DNA of 64,000 nucleotides. Origin: Rhizomucor pusillus (taxonomy: Eukaryota; Mucoromycota; Mucoromycetes; Mucorales; Lichtheimiaceae). The first letter of the stretch is position 1, and every line of letters starts with the position of its first letter. The notes under the pieces were generated by a model. That model was not told the DNA's origin. It saw nothing but the letters and a program-made list of their open reading frames with translations, and did no database searches. The stretch is taken from positions 1-64,000 of the forward strand of contig FWWN02000590.1 of the NCBI GenBank assembly GCA_900175165.2. Direction: 5' to 3'. Position numbers and translations under genes: made by a program. Of the stretch, positions 36,740-50,200 are shown one piece after another.

Positions 36740-36870
36740 CAGCACTGTAAGAGGCTCCACACGCTGTAAGGGGCTCGGAGTCTAAAACTGGAAGGGGCTC
36801 TAACATGTAAGAGGCTGCTGCACGCTGTTACAGCCTCTTACAGTGTTAGGTCTGAAGCTGGGTGAGAAGC
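36740..36870. repeat. GTAAGAGGCT repeats with a perfect 12-bp hairpin
   Basis: TGTAAGAGGCTG (36806-36817) and its exact reverse complement CAGCCTCTTACA (36831-36842) enclose 13 bases. With a one-base bulge the stem extends through TAACA and TGTTA to 36848. Upstream the variants CTGTAAGAGGCTC, CTGTAAGGGGCTC and GGAAGGGGCTC are in direct orientation, giving a cluster of about five half-sites. Probably a transposon terminus or MITE. Confidence 0.65.
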
Positions 36871-36924
36871 TGTTAAGAGGCTCGTTGCGTAGTTAATGAT
36901 GTCTTCTGCTTTGATACTGTTGCC

Positions 36925-37361
36925 ATGGCGTTCAACAAGGTTGTTAATCTTGTATTTGAGTGCCACATCTGTCAATGACGCTGGCTATCTGCGCGAGCAC
37001 GTGATTAATATCGAAGGTAAGCTGTAGGAAAATCTAGAGAAATTCACATTCTCATTATAATCGCTTTAGAGCTAAATATTTCAAAGCCTTCGAATGAGCG
37101 CAGAAAAAGCAGCAAGGACTAACTCGAAAATACCGTAAAGAATTTTTGGATGCTCCCTATGAAGTAGCGTAACATTTGTTAAAATGAAAAAGGGCGAAGG
37201 CCAGGTACGCACTATTCATATATGGGTGGCTTAATGGATAACACTTCTTTTAGCCAGAGAACGTTGACACAGCATACGCGTGTGCATGCTGTCGACAATT
37301 CTATTATTCTAAAGACGATCTCAAAGCGCATTTTGAAGAGAACCATTTACTAGGTATATAG
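36925..37361 (+). CDS. Small zinc-finger fragments, probably transposon-derived
   Basis: Two short pieces. At 36925 MAFNKVVNLVFECHIC runs into a frame change and then DAGYLREHVINIEG, a damaged finger. At 37184-37204 plus 37254-37361, joined across a clean 49-base GT-AG intron, a 42-residue product contains one well-formed C2H2 finger, C-x2-C-x12-H-x4-H (CACCRQFYYSKDDLKAHF, then ENH). Neither has a known partner gene. The position amid repeats suggests remnants of a transposon-encoded DNA-binding protein. Confidence 0.4.
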
Positions 37362-37665
37362 AGGAATGGGGAATGGGGAACGAAAAAGAAGAGTTAAGTA
37401 ATCCAAGGTAAATTCTGCCAATATCTTTAGGGTAGATTAGGTTGTAATGTAAGTTCTTTCACTGTATTCTTCTTATCCACTTGGATGCAGCCACTGTGTT
37501 CTTTTTCAAGCTGCATGATGACTTGATCTTGTTCCTGGCACGTATCCTGTAGTCGAATATGTTACTGCAAGGTTCTGCAGTACATTGTGACTGATCAACA
37601 AAGGTAACAAATACACATATCAATAAAAGGGCGAGTAATTCAAACAGTGAAATCAGTTGATAACG

Positions 37666-38156
37666 ATGTCGGTATCTGACTCGCTCGATGGGTTTGGTAA
37701 AGGAAACGTTCCGACTCGGGTGACAGAGGCAGAAGCCTTGTCGTCTTTATGGATTGAAGACCTACAGAATGAGAGAGCATCAGCCTTGGTCGACCCCGGC
37801 GCAAACTTCAGCACCATTTCATCATCGTATGCCAAAGAGCACAGAATAAAAATCCATGATAGAGCGCAACCTATTCAGCAGGCTGTTAAGGGACATGTAG
37901 CACAAAGTGTTTGCTTCATGGACCCACTTGAGATTTTTCAAATGGCATTCGAGTAACCCGTTGTTTCCATGTAGATGAAATGAGTTATAATGCTTCGGTC
38001 TCTATAGGCCTTGATCTGTCACCAAAGATTGGCATTTACATTGGTGGAGTTGCAAGATCTTTTGACAAAACCAGATGTTTGACGGTACAGCCAAAATTGA
38101 TGAATGTTTGGCGTACCCGGAGCAAGGCCGATAAGTCCGCTTCCAAGCAGAAATGA
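37666..38156 (+). pseudogene. Retropepsin-like protease fragment of a retroelement
   Basis: From ATG 37666 the frame reads MSVSDSLDGFGKGNVPTRV, then ASALVDPGANFSTISSSYA, a retropepsin-type active-site loop with D-P-G-A in place of D-T/S-G-A. A frame change near 37930 leads to NGIRVTRCFHVDEMSYNA and SIGLDLSPKIGIYIGG, the usual second half of such domains (a hydrophobic, glycine-ending 'GLDLLPKIGI'-like block), ending at TGA 38154-38156. No reverse transcriptase, integrase or long terminal repeats were recognised nearby, so this is an isolated relic, or possibly a once-domesticated protease. Confidence 0.55.
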
Positions 38157-38875
38157 GCAGAGTGAACTTCCAAGTCATTATGCAGCACAGACACTCATGT
38201 TTCTTTTACGGTTGTCCAACCTGGAGGGGGGTATGTCGTGTCTGACATAAGCTGGAATAAAATTACAAGCACAGCATCAAGAAGTATTGGTTGAATCGTT
38301 ATTAGACCAACTTCTCAGACTTCAATAATCGTCACATCTCGTCATAGTTTATAAGCTGTAGAAAAACTTTTCAATGGATGTGGTTCTGTCTTCTAGAATT
38401 AAACAGCAATCTGACGACTTATTTTTGTCTCTCGTTATTTTTGATTGTTGAACGTCACAGAGAGGTAACGCTAAATGGGTGGTTTTCCATACTGGTACAG
38501 TCCTTGCTTTTATCCTAGATGGAGCTCCCCAGATGGACCCCACGCAGCATGTGAGGAAAGGATGCACGATGTTGAGCAAAGTAGCTACATGAGAAAAGAT
38601 CAAGACATATTTTGCTGATATATAGTAGTGAATTTGATGTATGACATTTGTCGACACTATGCGATAGATAGCACCAGAAAGCACCTGGTATATTCAATTG
38701 ATGGCATAGTTTTTCCGAGGAAAGGTATACCGAGATATCGGATCCTGCTGCTGAGATTGGAAGTGGCAAGCCGACACTACAAAATCGAAACGAGGTTCTA
38801 CACGACGCCCTTTTTGCCCACGCTTCCCTTTCTACCTTTTTTTAACTGCACTTCCCTAAGCAACAGCGCAACTTT
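38157..38875. other. Intergenic, upstream of the MFS transporter
   Basis: AT-rich DNA with no supported gene. Minus-strand frames at 38349-38769 lack motifs. The last ~200 bases include a pyrimidine-rich tract (CCCTTTTTGCCCACGCTTCC) typical of a fungal core promoter. Confidence 0.45.
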
Positions 38876-40920
38876 ATGCCGTCAGAGAAGCCTTTGCCTG
38901 TACGGCAATTGATCCTTATTTGTGCAGTTCGGTTTGCTGTAAGTTTGCAATCTAGGAACCCACTCGTCCCAGACGGTTAATCGTGGGATCGCCAAGGGCA
39001 CCGAGTCTGCAGGATCGTGTTCATATGCACAACGGTCAAACTCCCGGAATAACTCACTGAATGAGCAATTTTTCTAGGAACCCATAAGTTTCAGCATCCA
39101 TGCCCCTTTCATCTATTTTGTAAGTACCGTCGGAAAAGATAGAAGAATTGCTGATAGAGAAACATTGATAAGATTGTGAACCTGGTGTCCCACGTTACAC
39201 ATATGGTTAAACTCTTTCTTTACATGTGTAGATGGTACGCGACTTTAAGATTTGTCCCGAGACGGAAATCGGTTACTACGTTGGAATGATCGCGTCTGCA
39301 TTTTCAATTTCCCAGCTTATATCGTGTAAGCTGCTGCTGACCCGAATTGTGATCTCGTCTGCTGTTTTACTCACGTGCCGCTAGCTTTGCCAATAGGAAT
39401 GCTGTCCGACAGAATCGGGCGACGACCTGTTGTCTTCTCAGGGCTAGCAACAACGATTGTTGGCATCATTTCCTTTGGTTTGTCAAAATCATTTGCCTGG
39501 GCGCTTTGCACCAAGATTGTCATGGGATTGCTGGTAAATATGAATTTAAAGGATAATATATCAGGTTCCAAAGCAGTATCTTAGATGTGCAAATTTGTCA
39601 AGGACAACAATATTGCAGTTTTGAAGAGCATGGTATCTGAAGTCACTTCTCAGCATTCAGAGACGCAACGTGCGCGTGCATTTTCGCTTTTGCAAGTGGT
39701 GTTTGGATTAGGCGGCATTGTCGGAGCTAGTTTAGGCGGTACGGTGCATGAAGCAGATGTTTTCATATGAAAGTAGCTAGGTATTAACTCTATCTTTGCT
39801 AGGTTATCTATCTGATCCCGTGCACAAATACCCAAGCATCTTTGGCAAAGGCGGACCTATTACCGAATTTCTCACCGAATACCCATATTTCTTGCCTTGC
39901 TTCACAGCTGCTGTCATTGCCAGCATTGGATGGATTGCTGGCTTCTTATTTCTTGAAGAGTCATTGGTCAGAACAAAGGAGATCAAAGCGACAGAAGAAG
40001 ATCGAATGGTGAATGAAACACAACCGCTCGTGGAGAATGTAAACGAAACAGGCTCGTACGAAACATTCAATGGCAGCAATCAATCTGCTGCAAAATCATC
40101 TATCAACGGCGCTGTTCTCGCGGTTTGCTTTACATATGCATTGATTGCATACCAGATGGTATTCTATGATGGTAGGAAGATTATCATGCAAGAAAATGTC
40201 TGTTAAATTATGATCTAACGCTCTGTTCTCAGAGCTCTTCCCTATTTGGTCAGCCAGTGAATGGTCTGTGGGTGGTCTCGGTCTCGCTTCTAAAGAGATC
40301 GGCACAGTTGTTTCCTTTGCCGGCTTTGTCACTCTCTTTATCCAATTTTTCATATACCACCACTTGACAGCCTGGCTTGGTACTCTCAGGCTGTTGCGCG
40401 TGACACTTTTCATTTGTATCTTTGTCTTTGCATTGCAAGGTTTCAATCGCTACCTGGCGACTGAATCCAATGCTCTGCTCTGGGCAGGCTTGCTGCTCAA
40501 CATGGGCCTAAAGACAATTGCACAGACTGTGACTATAACCGCATCTATCATCCTTGTCAACAATGCAGCAACGCACAGGGATGCACTGGGTAGTATCAAT
40601 GCTCTTTCCCAGTGTAAGTGGCTCTTTCTATTGAACAATATGATGTGGTACTAAGTCGATGTGTCTAGGTTGCTCTAGTGGCATGCGTGCGCTAGGACCG
40701 ATTTCCAGTGGTACTGTATGGTCACTGTAAGTAACATTTGTAAAAGATACGAGATGAATATTTGGACCTAAAGAAGGAACCTTTCATTAGTGTAATAAGT
40801 GCTACATGGATACCCTTATCTCTCAGGTCGCAATTAAGCTGGCTTGTCCTCGCTTGCGTCGCTGTATTTACGTTTATCGCCAGTATGATGCTCAAATCAA
40901 AGCATTACATTCGAAATTAA
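38876..40920 (+). CDS. MFS transporter, ZIFL/DHA1-like
   Basis: Major facilitator membrane transporter, probably an H+ antiporter exporting small molecules at the vacuole or plasma membrane. Nine exons were reconstructed: 38876-38938, 39078-39119, 39232-39325, 39385-39533, 39603-39738, 39803-40171, 40233-40614 and two short ones ending at TAA 40918-40920. The N-terminus MPSEKPLPVRQLILICAVRF, then EPISFSIHAPFIYFMV, is typical of the fungal ZIFL-like group. Motif A is SLPIGMLSDRIGRRPVVFSG; motif C region is VFGLGGIVGASLGG. After TM6 a ~70-residue hydrophilic loop (EEDRMVNETQPL) precedes the second six-helix half, ending FIASMMLKSKHYIRN. About 12 membrane segments. Substrate unknown. Confidence 0.88.
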
Positions 40921-41155
40921 AAGGACATTCTGTAATTAGTTTTGTTTGTTTGTAATTAGAAAGAATGAGCCTATTTCAAGCTGTATGCATTAAGTCCCGC
41001 CGTGTTGTTTATCCCTTACTTTGCAGGTTGTCAAGGAGATGCACCAGGCAATATACACTCACGGAGCTTGTACCTTTTTGTCAGAACTATCTACGAAGCT
41101 GACTGTTGTTACAGCTTAGCTCACCACCCCAGCCCGGTCACGGACTAGTATGTAA

Positions 41156-41181
41156 NNNNNNNNNNNNNNNNNNNNNNNNNN
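41156..41181. other. Assembly gap (26 N)
   Basis: Run of N about 55 bases before the start codon of the IP3 receptor gene. True gap size is unknown; promoter sequence may be missing. Confidence 0.99.
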
Positions 41182-41235
41182 AAAAAAAAAGGAAGCTTTC
41201 ACTTCAGAGAGCTTTCTTCCGCTCTTCACTTCGTC

Positions 41236-44200
41236 ATGGCCAGGAGCACCAGCGAACAATTCCTATGCATCGGCGACGAAATCACGCTGCACGATGAAGA
41301 CGGCAATGTGCTCGTGACAGAGGACCCACTCGAGACTCGTGCATATGCGCGTCTCGTCTCTTCTGGAAACGACCACACACACTCCTCCTCCTCCGAGGCG
41401 CTGGGTGCCAGGCTGTTCCAGGTCGAGCCGCAGCTTTCTTACACCGAGCGCCGAGCGCTGGAACATTTTCTAGGCGACGAAAAAGAGCGCGAAAACCTGT
41501 ATTACGAGGGCTCGCCGGATGAGCTTGTAGAGCTTAGTGTTCTTGAATCCAGAGCTGCCAAGGAGCGGATACAAAACGACGCGGAAAAACGGCGCCTATT
41601 CGGGAAACCTGTCATTTACGGCCAAGTGATCCAGCTTTACAATGCACACTTTAAAAAGTATTTAACTGTCACTGGACGTACATGCGAGTCCGATACATCA
41701 CATCTCCAGGTCGATCTGTCAAAGGATATCGTTGGCTACTTTAAAATCATTCCGCGATACCGAATTCGCGTTGATGGCGAGCCTGTCCGTCTGGGTGACA
41801 CAGTCGCTATACAATGCCTTCGGCCAGAAGGTTTCCTCAATGTTGGTTCTCACCGACTGCACTCTGATGTTTTCAACTTTGATTATTATGAAATATATAC
41901 TCATACACGCATTTCGTCCTGGACATTGCAAGCGCACCGCACAGCTGCATCGCGTCAGGTTGCAAGTCCCGAAAAGTTCATTAATACTGGTCAATATCTT
42001 CGGTTCTATCACAAAGAAATGGAAGCTTACCTTGAAGCACCCATGTCTAGGCGGTGGGTTCTTTGCAATTTCGATCCATAATTGCTATCACAATCATCTC
42101 ATGTTAAGATTTGGGATAATTAGCGACAAGACTGCTGTGAGACTGAGAAAGCATGTTATCAATCCCCTAGATCCAAAGGAAAGCGATTCGCCGTTGGCAT
42201 TCTGGGAGGTAAATAATTCACCAAATATGGTTATTTCTACGCACAGACTTGTTACTTACCCAAGTATTCTCATTGTTATCATCTTATGCTCCCGATAGAT
42301 CGAAAATGTGACGCCGTCCTCTGGCTCCAAGGTTCGATGGAAACGGTCTGTCAGGATACGCCACGCCGCTTCTCGAGCATATCTGTACATTGATCCAAGC
42401 AATGTCAGTATAGATATGAAGACGCACAAGATCTCGTTTTCGTTTGGTCTGGTTAGCAACCCACAGAATCTCAGTAACAACGATGCAACCTTGTTCACAT
42501 TGGTGCCAGCATCCGACACCAAAGATTCGAATGTTTCATTTGGCACATATGTTCGTGTACAGCATGTGCTAACAAAATGCTGGATGCATTCCGACACTGA
42601 TGAATCCAGTTTCAACCGTACCTCCGAATCGCCAATACCAACGATGCAATCTACACAAGCTCCAGAGCCACTCAACGATCATCGTGCTACTGCGCGTAAA
42701 AGCATAGCCAGCATCGCCTCCTCCATTTCCGACAGACATTTTTCGACCGATCCAAACGCATACCGTTCTCGCACATTTGCAACACCCACATACCCAATCA
42801 CAGCATCTCAAGACTTCCATTATCACGATTGTTTCTCCATTACACTCGTTGACAACAAATTGCATGATACATTCAACTACATCAATGAAATGATTCCACA
42901 ACTCCATAGTTTCTTGAGCAAAGAACGTCCAAGCAACGAACAATCACGTTTTCCGATCGCTGATAAGGAGTACATTTCTCTAAAAAGAATACTGGTAAGA
43001 TTTGCTTGATATCACCTCCGTGTTTGATTTGCTCTAACATGTCGATCACAGGAAGCTTTGATTGAATTTTGCACGCACAGCAAAGAGGTAGATGTCTCGG
43101 TGCGAGCAGGCATCGCAAATGAATGTAAGTTGCAAAACGAAATTCCTTGGACTATGTATGATAACTAATCAGAGCGGCTGTATGAAGATCATCAAGCTCT
43201 ACTTCGGGACATCGGTGCCATTGAAGCTGCCATAAACATCATACAAATACCATTTAATTTATCGAAGCGCTACGAACTCCGGCCATCATTGTCAGCAAGA
43301 CCAGATTCGATGCGAGAGGAAGTCGTATCCATCATCGACCTGCACAATGGTCGAGAGGAACGGCTTCGCTCGATCTTGCTACTTTGCTACAATCTTTTGC
43401 GGGTTTTTCTGATCCAGGGGGAGGATCTCGAAGAAGTCGCAAAGAACCAGCAGCATATTCTGCAACTTGCTGGCGACGCAGGCATCGAACTGTTTATCAG
43501 ACACTTGACGTGCGGTGTAGGTGCGACAGACATGATATCGCTTTTATTGGACAACAATACACAGGTCGTGGATGCCATCGCCGCAATCCGCCCACAAATC
43601 GTCAGTATTCTTGTTAATCTAACGATCGAAAAATTGAAGACGATGGTAAAACGCTTGATACGCTGCGACAATGGGTATTTGCCGGAATCAAGAGCAGATT
43701 ACGAAGCAGCAAGCAGCGTTGCACTGCTAGGACCCCTTTGCCCCACGAATGAGCAGCATGCATCATCCACAACAAACCATGGGGATTACATCGCCAGCCG
43801 GTTGTTTAGCACAGATAATTGCTTGCTTCAAACTCGCATCATCAAGGAGACTGGTGTCGTCCAGGTTCTAATACTAGGCGACGATGAATGGCGGGATCTG
43901 GAAGAATTACTTGAAAAATGTCCTCGCTCTGTAACGTTGCTCTTGCAACACTCGCTGCGCTTGATATATCTGTTATCAATGGAGGCGAACGCGAAACGTT
44001 TGCGAGCAGCGCGTACCTGCGTTCCTGAGGATGTCTGTCTAAGGTGCTTGAGCAACGTGCAGCTGCCCGATAATATCAGAGCTGCCTTTTGTGATATGCT
44101 ACACGGTGAGCATACCATTTAGATGCCTTGTATACTTCCACCGACTGCTAACGACGCCATTTTCATTAGTGCTATATATCAACGTACCTCCTTACAGCAA

Positions 44201-47200
44201 CGTTCTCTTGACTGACTTTACCTTGCAATATGATCATCTGTTAAATACGAATGATTATCCCAGTGGAGGTAGCGGCGATATCGAGAACAGGACGCCTCCA
44301 TTTTTCGAGAATCTTAAACGATGGACAATGGTATTCCTGGATGAGAAGCGGCATCAAGTAAGGCTTTATTTAGGCTTTAAACGATATAATTTCCCATCTC
44401 TGAGCAACGCTGTCTGTTAGTTTGCTGCTGCCAAGGGCGAAATTGCACTGTTGAACGCAGTGTTGAAACTTGTGCATTCAGAGCTTCGATTGGGCTTCTT
44501 TACAGATTCAAACGATATGAAGCGTCTATTTCGATCACTGATTTACGTTTTGGATGGAAGAACAGACGCTAGGTAAGATATTCTATTTTGTAAGATTTCA
44601 GGGCAGTTATTGACATTTACTTCAAGAAACCTGGAGCATCTCAGAGTTATCCAGCATGACATGGCGCGGCCTTGGTAAGTATCCCTATTATTATTCAAAG
44701 TTCGAAAGCAACGCATCTTTCTAAACATGACGTAGGAAGGAACGATATATTCTGACTGAAGAGACGCGACCGGTGATGGATGTGAAAATTTGCATACTCG
44801 AGATCTTTGATTTGATTTTTGATCTGCGTCTGCATGTACGAATAAACAAGCTCGCATCTAAATGGAAAGATATGGAAAAGTAAGTTCACACCAAAACTTA
44901 CTTCGCTGTGCCAAAAGTTCACTTTCTTCTGCAGCAACGTCGACACTGAAGCTCAGCATTCACGTCGCGGCATGTTGGTTTCTATATTTGAAGAAACAAT
45001 GCTGAGACAGCGCGAGAATATCTTGATGCCCATCTTAAAAGATATCCTTAGATACCAGTATGCGCCGCTGAAGCGCATTGCCGTCATTATTATGCACCGT
45101 ATCTACAATGACTGCGAAGGTATGAGCTGTTTTGTATGTGATTTTACACACAGACCAGTCTTATGCATTTTTTGCTCTGCAGATTTGTTTAAGAAGGCCA
45201 AGAAGGTGCTTCTGTTAGGGGAGCCTCAGCAAGTATTCGTATACTACGGCGTCAAGAAGCGGCTCGCCCGGATTGGGACACTGCTATCTATTGATCGTTT
45301 GAGCTTGTCTCAGTTACCAGCTTTGGAACATTTGCTGCGAGAGCTTTTGAGCTTATTCCAAGGCAAGACGGTGGATATGGATGATCGGATTGTCGACTTA
45401 GATCGACCTCAAAACCAGCGCGTTGTATATTCTAAAATCTTCAAAAACTTGAGCGCCCACAGCTTGATGGCGCGATTGTTATTGGCACTCAAACGGCAGC
45501 TTTTGGGATCAGCAACTGTAAACGGCAGCTTATCGTCTGAAAATCTTCACAGTGACCGCTTTGACGCCGAAGTCGCATGTGTTGATAACATGAAACTTTG
45601 TCTTGACCTCTTGTACGAACTGGTGAAAGATGACAGAGAATTCCAGGTAAATGTTTTGAAGGCTGGTGTTGGTTGCAATAAATATCTAATTGACGCATCA
45701 GGGTCATTTCGTGATATCGCACATGGATGTATTGATTGATATCGGTGAATGTCATCCAACGCTCGCTTCTGCCTTGATTCCTATTTGCGGCAACAATCTT
45801 CACATTAGTTTGCGCGTGGATGAAGCACATATCCAGAGAATATTGGAACTCGCGCGAGGGTATCAAGGCGAATATCTGCAGCTATTGCGGGTCTTTGTGA
45901 AAGCACAGGGGAAACTGCTCAAGAAACATCAAGATTGCATTGTACGCTGCATCATGGATAAGCGAGAGATCTATGTTCCTTTCGAAACTGCTGAAGACAT
46001 GTTAACTTTTGGCCAGGCGGACTACTGTGCAGCGTTGCTTGAACTGCTTTCTGTCTGTGGGCAAAACGACAACACCTTTGCACAATCGGTACTGTAGATG
46101 AAAGCGATGCAATATCCTAGATACCTGGATACTAACGAAGCATTTTCAAGTTTGCGCGCACGTTGTTTTCCATCCACGATCTCGTTACAGTCATTACTTT
46201 TAAAGAAGCTCGTCTCAACGTCAAAGCTTCAGCCTATCAGTTTCTGGCATCCATCTATCTCGATAACGTAGAGCTACCGAGCAACGTCCCTATAAGCGAA
46301 GATCCCGAGATTCTCGGCTTGATGGATTCGTGCTGCGATGCGATGAGCGAATTGAAGCCCGAGTCGAGTCCAGAGATGGTCCACTATGTATATCACGGCA
46401 TTTTGGTATTTCTGCGATCCATGTTTGAACATCATCTCAATGCAGAAATAATCGTGGACGAGAGACTGCGGCGACTTTGCCCTAAACTTGTCGATTTGGC
46501 CGTCGGGTTGCTGCAGATAACAAATGCTGGTAGCGACCGCAAAGCATTGAAGAATGCACTGGCTTGCTTGGATTCAATGATTAACGTGGCCGGATTTGGA
46601 AGCTCGGTAGAACCTGATCGTCTACGCGAAAAACTTCGACGAGCGATCGTAAAGGCAAACGACAAACGGGACAAAATTACAAGACTGATGGATTCTATCA
46701 ATGCGAAATTCCAAGGATTTATCCGCGCGCTTATGGCTCACAATGATGTCAAAATGCTGATGCACAATGAATTTAAACAACTGGGTAAGAATATCCTCAA
46801 GTACATCAGTGTTGATACTATATACTTACTTTCCCTTTTAAAATCAGGTTCGCATTTCAGTCTTGCTCACGCATCCTCCAAAGACGATGTAAAGTCATTA
46901 ATTGATTACTTGTCCATGATGACCAACGTCAAAGAAGTCGATCCGCGCGAAGGATACCAAGTAGCTACGATCAGGCTGCTAGAAGAAATTCCTCTGCAAT
47001 ACATCCGAGAACGCTCAAAACAGAACCATCTCGATGATCCTATGCGTTACGAATTACTGGAGAAGAAAAAAATGCATGCACAAAACACACTCAATCGCCT
47101 TGGATGTACACTCGTAGCGCAAAACTTGTTGTCTTCGCCTAGAAAGAACATCTTTGAAGCTGCAATCAAGCTACTTATTGCGCTGTTGGAAGGTGGCAAC

Positions 47201-50200
47201 AAGAACGTGCAAGATAGACTCGAAGAGTACTTTTACAGTATAAGGTAATATTTCAGGATCTCAAGTTGTATCCATATATTTAACGTATGTGTATACGTAT
47301 AGAGAGGAGCGTTTCTTCTACTCGTTCCACCATCGACTGCAGACCAGCATCGAATCCCTCAAAGAAGCGCAAGTTCACCTTGTGCGGGCGGCGCAAAAGA
47401 TGCACCGACAGCAGTTTTCTGTCAACAACAGCAACAACAACGATGCAAAGGGAAATGGTGGTGCTCAGCCGCCCTCAAAAACTCATCATCATCGACGACA
47501 GTTATCTTCTTTGGACCCGACTCGGCGGCGAACAATCATGTATGACAGCCAAGTGGGCGCGAACCAGTTTGGACAGCAGTCAGCAGTTGTGTATCAAAAA
47601 TTTGCATCGTTGATGACAGAAGAGACGGCCGAGTTTGGAACCACGAGCGAGGAATTTGAGAGCATGCGAGACACGATGCGTGCGCTGCAATTGATGGTGG
47701 AAGGTCACAATATCAATCTGCAAAGATACTTGGCTAAACAACCAGACAATATCAAGAGCTTCAACATTGTTCAGGATGTTGTCGAGTATCTCCACGCTAT
47801 CGCGCCTATATGCAACATCCAAAATGTTCGACTCATCATCCAGGTGCTGGATACGATAACCGATTTGGCTCAAGGATGCCCAGAGAACCAATTAACCATC
47901 TTTACCCACAAGATTGTCAATCCAGCAAACATAATTCTTCGTGAATCTTACAACAACTGTCCGTCTTCCCTCATCGACGAGCTCAAGGTATTGCAATTGG
48001 ACTTACAAAATGGCCAACTACTTACGTTGTTCTTCTACCAGAGTAAAGTCATGATATGCTTGTTGAGTTTGCTGGAAGGCGGCATGGACAATAGCGAGAT
48101 GATATTCAGAGAAATGGCAGCCTCGTTGGATTTATCGGTTGTCATTCGGAATATGAGTTTGACGTATGACAGCAATGTAGATCATCTGAACTCGTCTGGA
48201 GTCTATGAAAAATTGGAATGTGGATTTCAATACTGCATGCTGCTTATGACCTTGTGGCCTGCACTTCCGGAAAACCAGGTTCGTTGTAGATTCTTCCTTG
48301 TATAGATGTAATTATCCTGATGTTAGTGCAGCGAGCCATACTCGCGGGTAATCAAGCATTTGATTTCTTCCAGAAAAACACAGGCAAGATCGAAGTCGTC
48401 ATGGATTACAATCAGGAAAAGCAGCTATCGCGCGTACTTTTCCCTATACCCGAAATATGCAAATATCTACGAGAGGATACCAAGCAAAGGTTTTTGTGGA
48501 ATGTGAAGCGGTAAGTCGCAGGCAAGGTAATCGGTGGACGGTGTGAATATTAAATTGATGGTCTATTAGGGACTCTCCCTCTGCAAAAATTGAGGATTTT
48601 GTACAGCTTTCAAATAATATCATATACGAGTAAGTATTAAAACTCGAAAACATATTTTGTTACCTTGAAGAGTACGACTAAACTTTTTGAATAGGATCGA
48701 AAGCCACGCCAAAGTAGCGAGCAACAAATACCTGTCCATGTTATCTAATCACAGCAAACTGTGGTGGATAGCAGCATACGCGACAACAGTCCTTTTGAAT
48801 ATGCTGATGCTTGGATGTTCCTCGACCTTTTTGACTTTGAGCGATCCAGACAACCGTGCCTTCTGTTACCGGTTTGAAAATGCTCTTCACACGCTGCTGG
48901 GACTTTTACATATTATATTCTGGAGCATGTCCACTGCTGAATTCAGTTTTGTACAGCTGCCTATTATTGTGAATCGCAATAATCCTAGCAAGCAGCAGCA
49001 GATGTTTGGACACGACGCCAATCGATCGGATACATTGACGATGGAAATATTTTCGCAGAGCGTGGTAAGCATCCGATACGTAAATTTACCCACGAACAAT
49101 CCCCTGAGTTAAATCATGCCATCTCTGTAATAATATAGAAAATCGATTTCTCGTCCATCGCGGGGCAGTTACTGGAACGCTCGTTCCTTTATCATGTTAT
49201 CATGCTATGCCTGTCATTTGTTGGGTTCTACAATCCTACATTTTACTCTCTGCATTTATTGGACTTTGCATTCCGCGACCGCGTTCTGCAAGGTGTCATT
49301 GCAAGTATTACCCTCAATGTCAATCCGATTTCTAGAACGGCAAGTATATTGTTGATCATTTAATGTGCGAGCAATACCTAACACTAAAGATTTAGGCTTT
49401 ATTTGGAATTATCGTCGTATATATCCACAGCGTCGTCGCGTATGTTTTCTTCCGGGATGAATTTGACATCTCCAAAGGCCTGCACTGTTCGACCTTGTCC
49501 CAATGTTTTGTTACCATCCTTTCTCACGGTGTCCGCGCTGGAGGAGGTATAGGTGATATACTGGAACCGGACGATAGCGTGGAACCTCGCGGTTGGCGAA
49601 CGGCTTTCGAAATGTCATTTTTCCTTCTCGTTGTTGTTTTCCTGCTTAATGCCATCTTTGGTATTATCTTTGATACATTCGGTCATTTACGCGATGGTAA
49701 TGTATATTATTGGAATATGTACTCGTTGCGATGATGCTGATCATTTTTTTAATCTACAGAGCGATCGGCTGTGCAACAGGATATAAAGAATTGTAAGTTA
49801 CAGTTCGAGACTCCTCTAGAAAAATTTACAAACTGGCTGACAAACGCCACTCCTTTGCAGCTTGCTTCATATGCAGTATCCCTGCAATAGAATTTCAAAG
49901 GCAGGAGAAGAATGGTTTTGACAAGCATGTTAAGCACGATCACAACATTTGGTACGCAGTAACAGTTCATTGAGATCTGCAGGATATATGAAAGCTAAAC
50001 ACGCCTTGTTGTGTACGTTTTTGTGTAACTAGGCAGTACTTGTTCTTCTTGGTGCATCTCAAGACCAAGGATCGAACAGAATACACGGGACCCGAATCGT
50101 ACGTAGCTGACTGTCTCAAAGATGCAAACTACAACTTTTTCCCAGTCAACCGGGCCTTGTGCCTGCGCCAAAAGGAACAGGACGACACGGAGCGTCTGGA

